Shown: positions 1-5,612 of the stretch, one piece after another
Layout: every line of letters starts with the position of its first letter
Numbering within the stretch: position 1 is the stretch's first letter
Origin: Caulobacteraceae bacterium
GTDB lineage: Bacteria; Pseudomonadota; Alphaproteobacteria; Caulobacterales; Caulobacteraceae
Length of the DNA: 6,458 bases
Assembly (NCBI GenBank): GCA_020852035.1
Contig: JADZBR010000061.1
Location: 1-6,458 of the forward strand
Reading direction: 5' to 3'
The notes under the pieces: model-generated
What the model saw: only the letters and a program-made list of their open reading frames with translations
What the model was told of the DNA's origin: nothing
The model's database searches: none
Position numbers and translations under genes: made by a program

Positions 1-471
1 GCCTGGCGCGGCTTCGGCTGGCACCAGGACTACCCCTACAACATGCTGTCGGACCGCTACGTCACCGCCTGGCTGCCGCTGACCGACTCTGGCCCTCACA
101 ACGGCTCGATCCAGGCCGCGCCGAATCTCTCGGACCGCATCCATCCGGTGGAGATCCGCTTCAAGCGCAACGCCGCCGGCGAGCGATTGGCCACCCGCGA
201 CGCCTTCATCGCCGAGCGCTTGCAGCCGGACTTCGACGCGGACGCTGAGACGCTGGAGCTAGCTGCTGGCGACGCGGCGCTGTTCGACAACCGCCTCGTC
301 CACCGCTCCGGCTTCAACCCCGGCCCGCGACACCGCTATTCCATCCAGGTGCGATTCGGAGCCTTGATGGCGCCGGAGGTGGTCGCCCGCCGCTGGGCCA
401 ACCGGCGCCAGGACGGCTTCGACACCTTCAAGGCGCTGCATCCCGACCTGGTGGAGTTCGAAGAGACCTGA
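1..471 (+). CDS. Phytanoyl-CoA dioxygenase (PhyH)-like oxygenase, 3' part
   Basis: Partial: the frame is open from base 1, so the true start lies upstream; 156 codons plus a TGA at 469-471 are present. PhyH-family enzymes are non-haem Fe(II)/2-oxoglutarate oxygenases that hydroxylate small molecules or lipids. The expected ligands are visible: an HxD pair in GWHQDYPYN (fragment residues 8 and 10), a distal histidine in FDNRLVHRSG (fragment residue about 101), and downstream arginines in GPRHRYSIQVRF, one of which (about 112) probably holds the 2-oxoglutarate carboxylate. The fold end therefore looks intact and the protein active. The internal ATG at 43 is not a real start, because the iron motif lies before it. 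The stop overlaps the ATG of the next gene by one base (TGATG), implying co-translation with the methyltransferase. The substrate is unknown; surface glycan or secondary-metabolite tailoring is possible. The family call is firm, the role is not. Confidence 0.85.
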   Translation, partial: AWRGFGWHQDYPYNMLSDRYVTAWLPLTDSGPHNGSIQAAPNLSDRIHPVEIRFKRNAAGERLATRDAFIAERLQPDFDADAETLELAAGDAALFDNRLVHRSGFNPGPRHRYSIQVRFGALMAPEVVARRWANRRQDGFDTFKALHPDLVEFEET

Positions 472-1190
472 TGACGGTTCCCGCCGACGAGACCCTGCGC
501 GAACTCCTGCGCGCCCACATCGACGAGCACGACCTGATCGCCAACCTGGGTTCGTTCGGCCGGCGGATGCACTTCATGAAGGCCTTCGCCCACTACGAGG
601 TCTTCAAGCTGGTGCAGGACCTGCCGGGCGATATCGTCGAGTGCGGAGTCTACAAGGGCGCCTCGCTCCTGACCTTCGCGCGCTTCCTGGAGACCTTCTG
701 CCCCGGCGACCGCACCCGCAAGGTGCTGGGCTTCGACCACTTCAAGGGGCTGGTCGGCCGCGACGAGAAGGACGGCCTCGACGCCCGCGTAGGCAACACC
801 GCCGAGGGCTGGAACCCGGCGACCTTCCGCGACACGCTCTTCGCGCTGGTCGACGCCTTCAACAAGGACAGCTTCGTGCCCCAGCGGGCGCGGGTGGAGC
901 TGGTCGACGGCGATGTCTGCGAGACCTCAGCGGCCTACGTCGAAGCCAATCCCGGCCTGCGCATCGCGCTCCTGCACCTGGACATGGACCTCTACGCGCC
1001 GACGCTGGCCGCGCTGAAAGCCTTCTGGCCGCGCATCCTCAGCGGCGGGGTGGTGCTGCTCGACGAGTACGCGATCCGCGAATGGCCCGGCGAGAGCGAG
1101 GCCCTCGAAGAGTTCTTCGACGGACGCCCGCCGCGCATGGAGAAGTTCGGCTGGGCGTCCGCGCCGGGCGGCTATTTCGTCAAGACCTAG
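471..1190 (+). CDS. TylF/macrocin O-methyltransferase-like class I SAM methyltransferase
   Basis: A complete 239-residue protein resembling the TylF (macrocin O-methyltransferase) family, SAM-dependent and metal-dependent enzymes that methylate sugar hydroxyls. Visible motifs are the SAM-binding loop IVECGVYKGAS (residues 55-65), GFDHFKG (87-93, an acidic residue after strand 2), VDGDV (145-149), and a probable metal/catalytic region LLHLDMDLY (167-175) with LLDEY (196-200). The length is close to that usual for the family. The ATG is joined to the upstream stop as TGATG, with a weak purine-rich stretch (GAAGAGA) just before it, so translation is probably coupled to the PhyH-like gene. Its TAG shares CTAG with the stop of the opposing DUF1508 gene. 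The neighbouring oxygenase suggests a hydroxylate-then-methylate pair acting on a sugar or glycolipid; that is inference. A general FkbM-like or other O-methyltransferase role is the alternative. Confidence 0.8.
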   Translation: MTVPADETLRELLRAHIDEHDLIANLGSFGRRMHFMKAFAHYEVFKLVQDLPGDIVECGVYKGASLLTFARFLETFCPGDRTRKVLGFDHFKGLVGRDEKDGLDARVGNTAEGWNPATFRDTLFALVDAFNKDSFVPQRARVELVDGDVCETSAAYVEANPGLRIALLHLDMDLYAPTLAALKAFWPRILSGGVVLLDEYAIREWPGESEALEEFFDGRPPRMEKFGWASAPGGYFVKT

Positions 1191-1366
1191 TCGGTGGTGT
1201 CGTCCACCGAGGCGTCAGGGCCGTTCTTCTTGATCGACTCGATGGCGTTCTTGGCGCTGGCCTTGGAGGAGTAGCCCTCGGTCCAGAAAATCTTCTCGCC
1301 GTTGTACTCGAACGCGGCCTGGAACTCGCCGTTCTTCTGCTTGTAGATCTTGAAGACGTGCGGCAT
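1187..1366 (-). CDS. YegP-family (DUF1508) small protein
   Basis: A short 59-residue gene starting MPHVFKIYKQKNGEF and ending DASVDDTTD. It matches the single-copy DUF1508/YegP pattern: an N-terminal strand F-x-I-Y-K, then G-E-F-x-x-x-F-E-Y-N-G-E-x-I-x-x-x-EGYSSKASAKN (tail at residues 30-40) and an IESIKKN helix (42-48). Members are small alpha/beta proteins of unknown function; some carry two copies of the repeat, this one carries one. A good ribosome site, GAGG within AGAGGTG, lies 6 bases before the ATG (+ strand 1371-1377), and a promoter-like element is present further upstream. The stop is on the same CTAG as the convergent methyltransferase stop, leaving no room for a terminator between the genes. 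Identification is by motif and confident; the function is unknown. Confidence 0.88.
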   Translation of the reverse strand: MPHVFKIYKQKNGEFQAAFEYNGEKIFWTEGYSSKASAKNAIESIKKNGPDASVDDTTD

Positions 1367-1398
1367 CGATCACCTCTCAGCTATGCCCCTCGGCCCGG

Positions 1399-1427
1399 AG
1401 ATGAGCGGGTTGCGGCTTGGCCGTCAA
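1399..1427 (-). promoter_or_regulatory. Candidate housekeeping promoter of the DUF1508 gene
   Basis: On the minus strand, TTGACGG (1421-1427) is followed after 14 bases by GCTCATCT (1399-1406). The first element is an exact match to the Caulobacter -35 consensus TTGACGS. The second agrees only in GCT with the -10 consensus GCTANAWC, and read as a hexamer (TCATCT, 17-base spacer) it is also a poor -10. Transcription would start near 1391, giving a leader of about 25 bases with the AGAGGTG ribosome site. It lies in the 81-base gap after the glycosylase stop, so DUF1508 may be transcribed independently as well as by read-through. Confidence 0.4.
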
Positions 1428-1447
1428 CCGTGTGTCGGCCAGATCAC

Positions 1448-2113
1448 CTAAGCTTCAAGATAGCCGCGGGCGGTGCGGAAGATGTCCTCGAACATGGCGG
1501 GGGTCAGCCGGCCGGTGTTCGTGTTGAGCCGCGAGCAGTGGTAGCTGTTGATCAGCCGGTAGGGACCGGCCTGCGCCTCCACGCCGTGGCCGCCGGCCAC
1601 GCTCGAGGCCTTCACGCCCAGCGTCTTGAGCACGTTTCGCCGTGAGACGTCGCCGAGCGTGACGATCACCTTCAGGCGGGGCAGGGCGGCCAGCCGCGAT
1701 TGCAGGAAGGGACGGCAGGTCGTCTCCTCCGAAGTCTCCGGCTTGTTGCCGGGCGGGGCGCAGCGCACCGCGTTGGTCACCATGCAGTCGATCAGTTCCA
1801 GCCCGTCGTCCGGCCGCGCCTCGTAGCGGCCGCGGGCGAAGCCGAGCTTCAGCAGGGTCTCGTAGAGCAACACCCCGGCGAAATCGCCGGTGAACGGCCG
1901 GCCGGTGCGGTTGGCGCCCTGGCGGCCGGGCGCAAGGCCGACGACCAGCAGGCGCGCGTTCTCATCGCCGAAGGAGGGCGCGGCGCCGTTGAACCAGTCC
2001 GGATGCGCGGCCCGGTTCGCCTCGCGGTAGGCCACCAGGCGCGGGCAGAGCGGGCAGTCGCGGGGAGCCTCCGGCGGCGCGTCAGCGGGTGGCGTCGACC
2101 TCGGCATCCTCAT
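1448..2113 (-). CDS. Uracil-DNA glycosylase, family 5 (UDGb)-like, Fe-S cluster type
   Basis: A 221-residue protein that probably excises uracil, and perhaps hypoxanthine or other deaminated bases, from DNA in base excision repair. Motif A is GLAPGRQGANRTGRPFTGD (residues 59-77); it lacks the catalytic Asp/Asn of families 1 and 4 directly after the GLAPG turn, and the trailing D77 corresponds to the Asp considered catalytic in UDGb. N114 in VTNAVRC is a second conserved active-site position. Motif C is HCSRLNTNTGRLT (192-204). Four cysteines, C20 and C23 (CPLC), C118 and C133, have the spacing of the 4Fe-4S ligands of family 4/5 enzymes. The ATG at 2113 lies inside the upstream NYN gene (32-base overlap); a second ATG two codons later (2107) is equally possible. 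Both arrangements imply translational coupling. The KRRIH loop of UdgX is absent, so it is not that covalent-trapping type. Confidence 0.88.
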   Translation of the reverse strand: MRMPRSTPPADAPPEAPRDCPLCPRLVAYREANRAAHPDWFNGAAPSFGDENARLLVVGLAPGRQGANRTGRPFTGDFAGVLLYETLLKLGFARGRYEARPDDGLELIDCMVTNAVRCAPPGNKPETSEETTCRPFLQSRLAALPRLKVIVTLGDVSRRNVLKTLGVKASSVAGGHGVEAQAGPYRLINSYHCSRLNTNTGRLTPAMFEDIFRTARGYLEA

Positions 2114-2702
2114 CCTGTTCGTCGAGGATGTCGTTCGGCCGCGCGCGGGTCTCGTGCAGGAAGCGCGGCAGGCGGGCCGGCCGGCCGATCAGCTCGGAAA
2201 GGTCCTGCAGGTCGATGAAGTTGTCGGCCTGCCGGCGCAGGTCGTCCGAGGCCATCGGCGGCTGCGATTTCACCGTCGAGACCACCGTCACCCGCACGCC
2301 CTTGGCCTGCACAGCCTCGACCAGTCGGCGGAAGTCGCCGTCGCCGGAGAACAGCACCAGGTGGTCGGCGTGGCCGGCCATTTCCATCATGTCGACGCTG
2401 ATCTCGACATCCATGTCGCCGCGCCAGCGCTTGCGCCCCTGCGCGTCGGTGTATTCCCGCGCCGCCTTGGTCACCAGGCGGAAGCCGTTGTAGTCGAGCC
2501 AGTCGACCAGCGGCCGGATCGGCGAATACTCCTGATCCTCCACCAGGGCGGTGTAGTAGTAGGCCCGCACCAGCACGCCGCGCTTCCTGAACTCCTCCAG
2601 GAGCTTGCGGTAGTCGATGTCGAAGCCCAGCCCCTTGGCGGCCGAGTAGAGGTTCGCGCCGTCGATGAAGAGGGCGAGCCTGTCGGTGGGATAAAAGGTC
2701 AT
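2082..2702 (-). CDS. NYN domain (LabA/DUF88-like) putative nuclease
   Basis: A 206-residue protein with a NYN domain, a PIN-like fold often acting as a metal-dependent RNase. The acidic residues expected at the active site are visible: D14 in ALFIDGANL (residues 10-18), D96 and D98 in RGDMDVEIS, and D121 and D123 in LFSGDGDF (117-124), followed by GVRVTVVST (135-143), the last core strand. The domain covers roughly residues 8-170. The C-terminus (about 175-206) is a charged tail rich in Asp/Glu. LabA/DUF88 proteins are widespread and their targets are mostly unknown; RNA processing or decay is the usual inference. The start at 2702 begins at the conserved N-terminal strand, though the preceding Shine-Dalgarno is weak. 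It overlaps the glycosylase start by 32 bases and is probably the first gene of a leftward operon, divergent from rpoZ. Confidence 0.87.
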   Translation of the reverse strand: MTFYPTDRLALFIDGANLYSAAKGLGFDIDYRKLLEEFRKRGVLVRAYYYTALVEDQEYSPIRPLVDWLDYNGFRLVTKAAREYTDAQGRKRWRGDMDVEISVDMMEMAGHADHLVLFSGDGDFRRLVEAVQAKGVRVTVVSTVKSQPPMASDDLRRQADNFIDLQDLSELIGRPARLPRFLHETRARPNDILDEQDEDAEVDATR

Positions 2703-2812
2703 TCGCAGCTTTTCATTGTTATGTGCGATCGCCGGGCCTGGGGTGTCAGCACGGCGGCGGCCCGGGGGGCCTTCAGTCCAATGAGCTTTGAGTAACTTGA
2801 GCGTAGGGGGTT

Positions 2813-2825
2813 GTCGAGGCTCGAC
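2813..2825. repeat. 13-bp perfect palindrome GTCGAGGCTCGAC
   Basis: Six-base arms GTCGAG and CTCGAC flank a single central G. The element lies about 110 bases before the NYN start and 165 bases before the rpoZ start, inside the divergent intergenic region, where a dimeric regulator could act on either gene. It is followed by GC-rich sequence and not by a T-run, so it does not look like an intrinsic terminator. No known operator consensus was recognised. A short palindrome can occur by chance in GC-rich DNA, so function is only suggested. Confidence 0.35.
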
Positions 2826-2906
2826 GGACCCGGGTTTCCAACAATCTTACAGCGTACGAAATTCGGGCGCCGGCGCACCGGAATGCGGCGATCCGCCCTG
2901 ATCCTG

Positions 2907-2931
2907 GCGACGCATGACGCCGATGCGGCGT
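2907..2931. repeat. Imperfect inverted repeat just upstream of the rpoZ -35
   Basis: Left arm GCGACGCAT (2907-2915) and right arm ATGCGGCGT (2923-2931) pair at 7 of 9 positions, with five perfect inner pairs and a 7-base spacer. The right arm touches the first base of the candidate -35 TTGCAC. ATGCGGCG also occurs as a direct repeat at 2883-2890. The position suits an activator or repressor site for the rpoZ promoter, but no regulator family is indicated. Confidence 0.3.
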
Positions 2932-2959
2932 TGCACAATCGATCGTCGCGCCTTATTTT
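2931..2959 (+). promoter_or_regulatory. Candidate rpoZ promoter
   Basis: TTGCAC (2931-2936) is followed after 17 bases by TATTTT (2954-2959), the only AT-rich -10-like hexamer close to rpoZ. The predicted start near 2966 gives a leader of about 24 bases containing the GAGG ribosome site at 2981-2984, 5 bases before the ATG. The -35 keeps TTG and the A of TTGACA, and the -10 keeps TAT and the final T. The assignment is by eye; a second promoter further upstream is possible. Confidence 0.4.
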
Positions 2960-2989
2960 GCGAGGTTCATCTCCCCATCTGAGGTTTCA

Positions 2990-3349
2990 ATGGCTCGCGT
3001 CACCGTCGAGGACTGCGTCGAGAAGGTCCCCAATCGCTTCAGCCTCGTGCTCCTGGCCGCCCACCGCGCGCGCGCCATCTCCTCCGGCTCGCAGCTGCTG
3101 ATCGACCGCGACAACGACAAGAACCCGGTCTGCGCCCTGCGCGAGATCGCCGACGACGTGCTCGACACCGAGGACCTCAAGGAAACCCTGATCGGCACCC
3201 TGCAGCGGGTCGATGAGCACTCGGAAGCCGAGGAAGAGGCCGAGACCCTGGCCCTGCTCACCGACCACACCCACCAGGCGATGAGCGAGGCCGACCTGCT
3301 GCGCGCGCTGCAAAGCGACCGCGACGGCGGCCAGGAGGAGCGCTACTGA
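2990..3349 (+). CDS. rpoZ: RNA polymerase omega subunit
   Basis: A 119-residue omega subunit, which binds the beta-prime C-terminus and helps assemble and stabilise RNA polymerase. The diagnostic N-terminus reads MARVTVEDCVEKVPNRFSLV with LLAAHRARAIS (residues 21-31), then DRDNDKNPVCALREIA (39-54), the conserved omega core. Beyond about residue 60 the tail is acidic (EHSEAEEEAET at about 76-86) and longer than in the E. coli protein, as is common in alphaproteobacteria. The first residues, MAR, form part of ppGpp binding site 1 at the omega/beta-prime interface in proteobacterial polymerases, so this omega is expected to support alarmone sensing. The start is fixed by GAGG 5 bases upstream and by the invariant MARVTVEDC. 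Its TGA is overlapped by the proposed CTG start of the RelA/SpoT gene, forming an operon as in many proteobacteria. Confidence 0.97.
   Translation: MARVTVEDCVEKVPNRFSLVLLAAHRARAISSGSQLLIDRDNDKNPVCALREIADDVLDTEDLKETLIGTLQRVDEHSEAEEEAETLALLTDHTHQAMSEADLLRALQSDRDGGQEERY
3333..3338 (+). promoter_or_regulatory. Strong Shine-Dalgarno AGGAGG deciding the RelA/SpoT start
   Basis: A full AGGAGG sits within the last rpoZ codons. Seven bases later is CTG at 3346-3348, which overlaps the rpoZ stop as CTGA and is in frame with the RelA/SpoT homolog. No ATG, GTG or TTG in any frame lies at a useful distance downstream of it, so the site is best explained as serving this CTG. The GTG at 3469 has no comparable ribosome site. 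Confidence 0.55.
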
Positions 3350-5607
3350 GCCCCGAGGGCTCAGCAGAGCTGTCCACGGCGGAGGCCGCTTCCGCCGTTC
3401 CCGATCCCGCGCCGGCCGCTACGGCGGCACGGCCGAAATTCCTGCGTCAGTTCGAGCTGATCGACCGGGTGAGCTCCTACGACCCCACCGCCGACGAGGC
3501 GCTGCTCAACCGCGCTTATGTCTACGCCATGCGCATGCACGGCTCGCAGAAGCGGGCCTCCGGCGACCCCTACTTCGCCCACCCGATCGAGGTGGCCGGC
3601 ATCCTCACCGACTATAGGCTCGACACCGCCAGCATCGTGACGGCGCTGCTGCACGACGTGGTGGAGGACACTTCCGCAACGCCCGCCGACATCGCCGGCC
3701 TGTTCGGCGAGGAGGTGGCCGAACTGGTCGAGGGGGTGACCAAGCTCTCCAAGCTGGAGCTCACCGCCGAACACGCCCGCCAGGCGGAGAACCTGCGCAA
3801 ATTCATCCTGGCGATCTCCAAGGACGTGCGGGTCCTGATGGTCAAGCTGGCCGACCGCCTGCACAACATGCGCACGCTCCACTTCATCAAGAGCCCGGCC
3901 AAGCGCGAGCGGATCGCCCGCGAGACGCTGGAGATCTACGCGCCGCTGGCCCGCTCGATCGGCTGCCACCGCATCTGCGCGGAGCTGGAGGACCTCGCCT
4001 TCAGCCATCTGAACCCCGTCGCCAAGGCCGCCCTGGAGCGCCGTCTCGACAAGCTCAGGAACGAGCAGGGCGGGGCGGTCTCGCTGGTCTCACAGGAAAT
4101 CTCCGCCCGGCTGGAGACCGCCGGCATTCCGGCGCGCGTCTTCGGGCGCGAGAAGCACCCCTATTCGATCTGGCGCAAGCTGCAGCGCAAATCGATTGGT
4201 TTTTCTCAACTTTCCGACATCTACGCCTTCCGCGTGATCGTCGATTCCGACGAAGATTGCTACCGCGCCCTGGGTGTGATCCACCGCGCGTGGCCGAGCG
4301 TGCCGGAGCGGTTCAAGGACTTCATCTCGACGCCCAAGCGCAACAACTACCGCTCGCTGCACACCACCGTGGTCGGCCCGCGCGGGATGCGCATCGAGAT
4401 GCAGATCCGCACCGAGGCGATGGACCTGATCGCCGAGGAGGGCGTCGCCGCCCACTGGCGCTACAAGGGCCAGTCCTACGGCTTTGACTCCGACGCCGCC
4501 GAGGCCGCCGGCGGGCGCGACCCGCTCGCGAACCTGCGCCAGCTCGTTCAGGTGCTCGAGCACGGCGGCGAGGCCGAGGACCTCGTCGAGCACGCGAAGA
4601 TGGAGATGTACCTGGATCAGGTCTTTGTCTTCACGCCGAAGGGCCAGTTGATCAGCTTGCCACGCGGCGCCCTGCCGCTGGATTTCGCCTACGCCGTCCA
4701 CACCAACATCGGCGACACCGCTATCGGCGCGAAGATCAACGGCGAACTGCGCCCGCTGCGCACCGAACTCAACAACGGCGACGTGGTCGATGTGGTTCGC
4801 GGCCCCAGGCCCGCCGTGCCGCCGGACTGGCGCTCGCTGGCGGTCACCGGCAAGGCCAAGGCCGCCATACGCCGCCACATCCGCCAGACCGAGAAGGAAG
4901 AGTTTATCCGCCTCGGCACGGCGACCTTCGACCAGATGTTCGAGCGCGCGGGCAAGCACCGTCGCGATGTCTCGCTGCGCCCGGCCCTGGACCGCGCGGG
5001 CGTGGCCAGCGAGCCGGAACTGTTCGAGGCGATGGGGCGGGGCCGCATCTCGCCGGCCGACGTGCTCGATGCGATCTTCCCGGGCCTGAAGGTCGAGACC
5101 CGCGCCGCGGCCACCGCCGAGCGGCGCATCGAGGATGGCAAGGCCGCGCGCCTGTTCGTCCGCGGCAGCGGCATGACCGCGGCGACGAAGCTGCACTTCG
5201 CCCCATGCTGCACGCCGGTGCCCGGCGACCGCATCGTCGGTATTCAGCAGGACGACGGCGCGAGCCTGACCGTCCACACCATCGATTGTCCGACGCTGGC
5301 CCAGTACGAGGATCGCGAGGAACTCTGGCGCGACCTGCAGTGGACCTCGGAGGCCGGGCGCGACACCATCTCCCGCGCCCGGCTGACCGCCACCATCCGG
5401 GACGCCCCGGGTGTGCTCGGCCAGGCCTGCACCATCATCGGCGAGGCCGGCGGCAATATCGTCAACCTGCGCATGCACCACCGCCAGCAGGACTTCTTCG
5501 ACGTCGATTTCGATCTCGACGTGAAGGACGCCCGGCACCTGACCCTCATCGCCGCCGCCCTGCGCGCCTGCCCGCCGGTGGAGCATGTGGATCGGCTGAA
5601 GGGTTAG
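3346..5607 (+). CDS. rsh/spoT: Bifunctional (p)ppGpp synthetase/hydrolase (RelA/SpoT homolog)
   Basis: It makes (p)ppGpp from ATP and GDP/GTP and degrades it, controlling the stringent response. Residue numbers here count from the GTG at 3469 (712 residues). The HD hydrolase has H38, the HDxxED motif LLHDVVEDT (60-68) and D129 in LADRLHNM. The synthetase has RKLQRKSIGFSQLSDIYAF (236-254), R-x-K-D at RFKD (281-284), typical of bifunctional rather than synthesis-only enzymes, and YRSLHTT (294-300) with EMQIRT (310-315). The TGS domain is at about 385-445, the conserved-cysteine region FAPCCTPVPGDR (577-588) with C607 follows, and an ACT domain ends the protein (about 637-709). All catalytic parts look intact. 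Start: the frame stays open upstream of 3469 and encodes FLRQFELIDR directly before it, a segment conserved in alphaproteobacterial homologs. The CTG at 3346 with AGGAGG gives 753 residues with an Ala/Pro-rich lead; CTG 3442 is another option, and GTG 3469 is the conservative call. Confidence 0.95.
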   Translation: MSPEGSAELSTAEAASAVPDPAPAATAARPKFLRQFELIDRVSSYDPTADEALLNRAYVYAMRMHGSQKRASGDPYFAHPIEVAGILTDYRLDTASIVTALLHDVVEDTSATPADIAGLFGEEVAELVEGVTKLSKLELTAEHARQAENLRKFILAISKDVRVLMVKLADRLHNMRTLHFIKSPAKRERIARETLEIYAPLARSIGCHRICAELEDLAFSHLNPVAKAALERRLDKLRNEQGGAVSLVSQEISARLETAGIPARVFGREKHPYSIWRKLQRKSIGFSQLSDIYAFRVIVDSDEDCYRALGVIHRAWPSVPERFKDFISTPKRNNYRSLHTTVVGPRGMRIEMQIRTEAMDLIAEEGVAAHWRYKGQSYGFDSDAAEAAGGRDPLANLRQLVQVLEHGGEAEDLVEHAKMEMYLDQVFVFTPKGQLISLPRGALPLDFAYAVHTNIGDTAIGAKINGELRPLRTELNNGDVVDVVRGPRPAVPPDWRSLAVTGKAKAAIRRHIRQTEKEEFIRLGTATFDQMFERAGKHRRDVSLRPALDRAGVASEPELFEAMGRGRISPADVLDAIFPGLKVETRAAATAERRIEDGKAARLFVRGSGMTAATKLHFAPCCTPVPGDRIVGIQQDDGASLTVHTIDCPTLAQYEDREELWRDLQWTSEAGRDTISRARLTATIRDAPGVLGQACTIIGEAGGNIVNLRMHHRQQDFFDVDFDLDVKDARHLTLIAAALRACPPVEHVDRLKG

Positions 5608-5612
5608 TTGTT

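Larger units (their letters stand above)
2703..2989. other. Divergent intergenic region between the NYN gene and rpoZ
   Basis: This 287-base stretch separates leftward NYN and rightward rpoZ and should hold promoters for both. It contains a 13-bp perfect palindrome (2813-2825), an imperfect inverted repeat (2907-2931) and a candidate rpoZ promoter (2931-2959). For NYN only a poor promoter candidate was seen: on the minus strand CTGACA (2744-2749) and GCACAT (2721-2726), 17 bases apart, which would leave a very short leader. Small open frames crossing it on both strands have arginine-rich, non-conserved translations and are not credible genes. No tRNA or tmRNA-like structure was recognised. 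Confidence 0.6.

Noticed and set aside
641..1645. 334-codon plus-strand frame crossing the methyltransferase, DUF1508 and glycosylase genes
   Set aside because: It spans three genes read in other frames, is arginine/proline-rich and has no family pattern.
2718..2749. Promoter-like CTGACA/GCACAT pair for the NYN gene
   Set aside because: The -10 is a poor match and the leader would be only about 10 bases. Mentioned in the intergenic entry but not called as a feature.
2699..2938. 79-codon minus-strand frame ending at the NYN start with an ATGA overlap
   Set aside because: The overlap looks operon-like, but the translation is arginine/serine-rich without recognisable motifs and the frame covers the promoter region. 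Judged a chance frame, though conservation in relatives could change this.
3469..3471. GTG at 3469 as the RelA/SpoT start
   Set aside because: It has no good ribosome site and would cut off the conserved FLRQFELIDR segment encoded directly upstream. Kept only as the conservative alternative.
4090..5586. 498-codon open frame on the minus strand opposite the RelA/SpoT gene
   Set aside because: A GC-rich antisense shadow. The translation is low-complexity (Ala, Val, Gly, Arg, Asp), with no recognisable domain, while the plus strand encodes a complete conserved enzyme.
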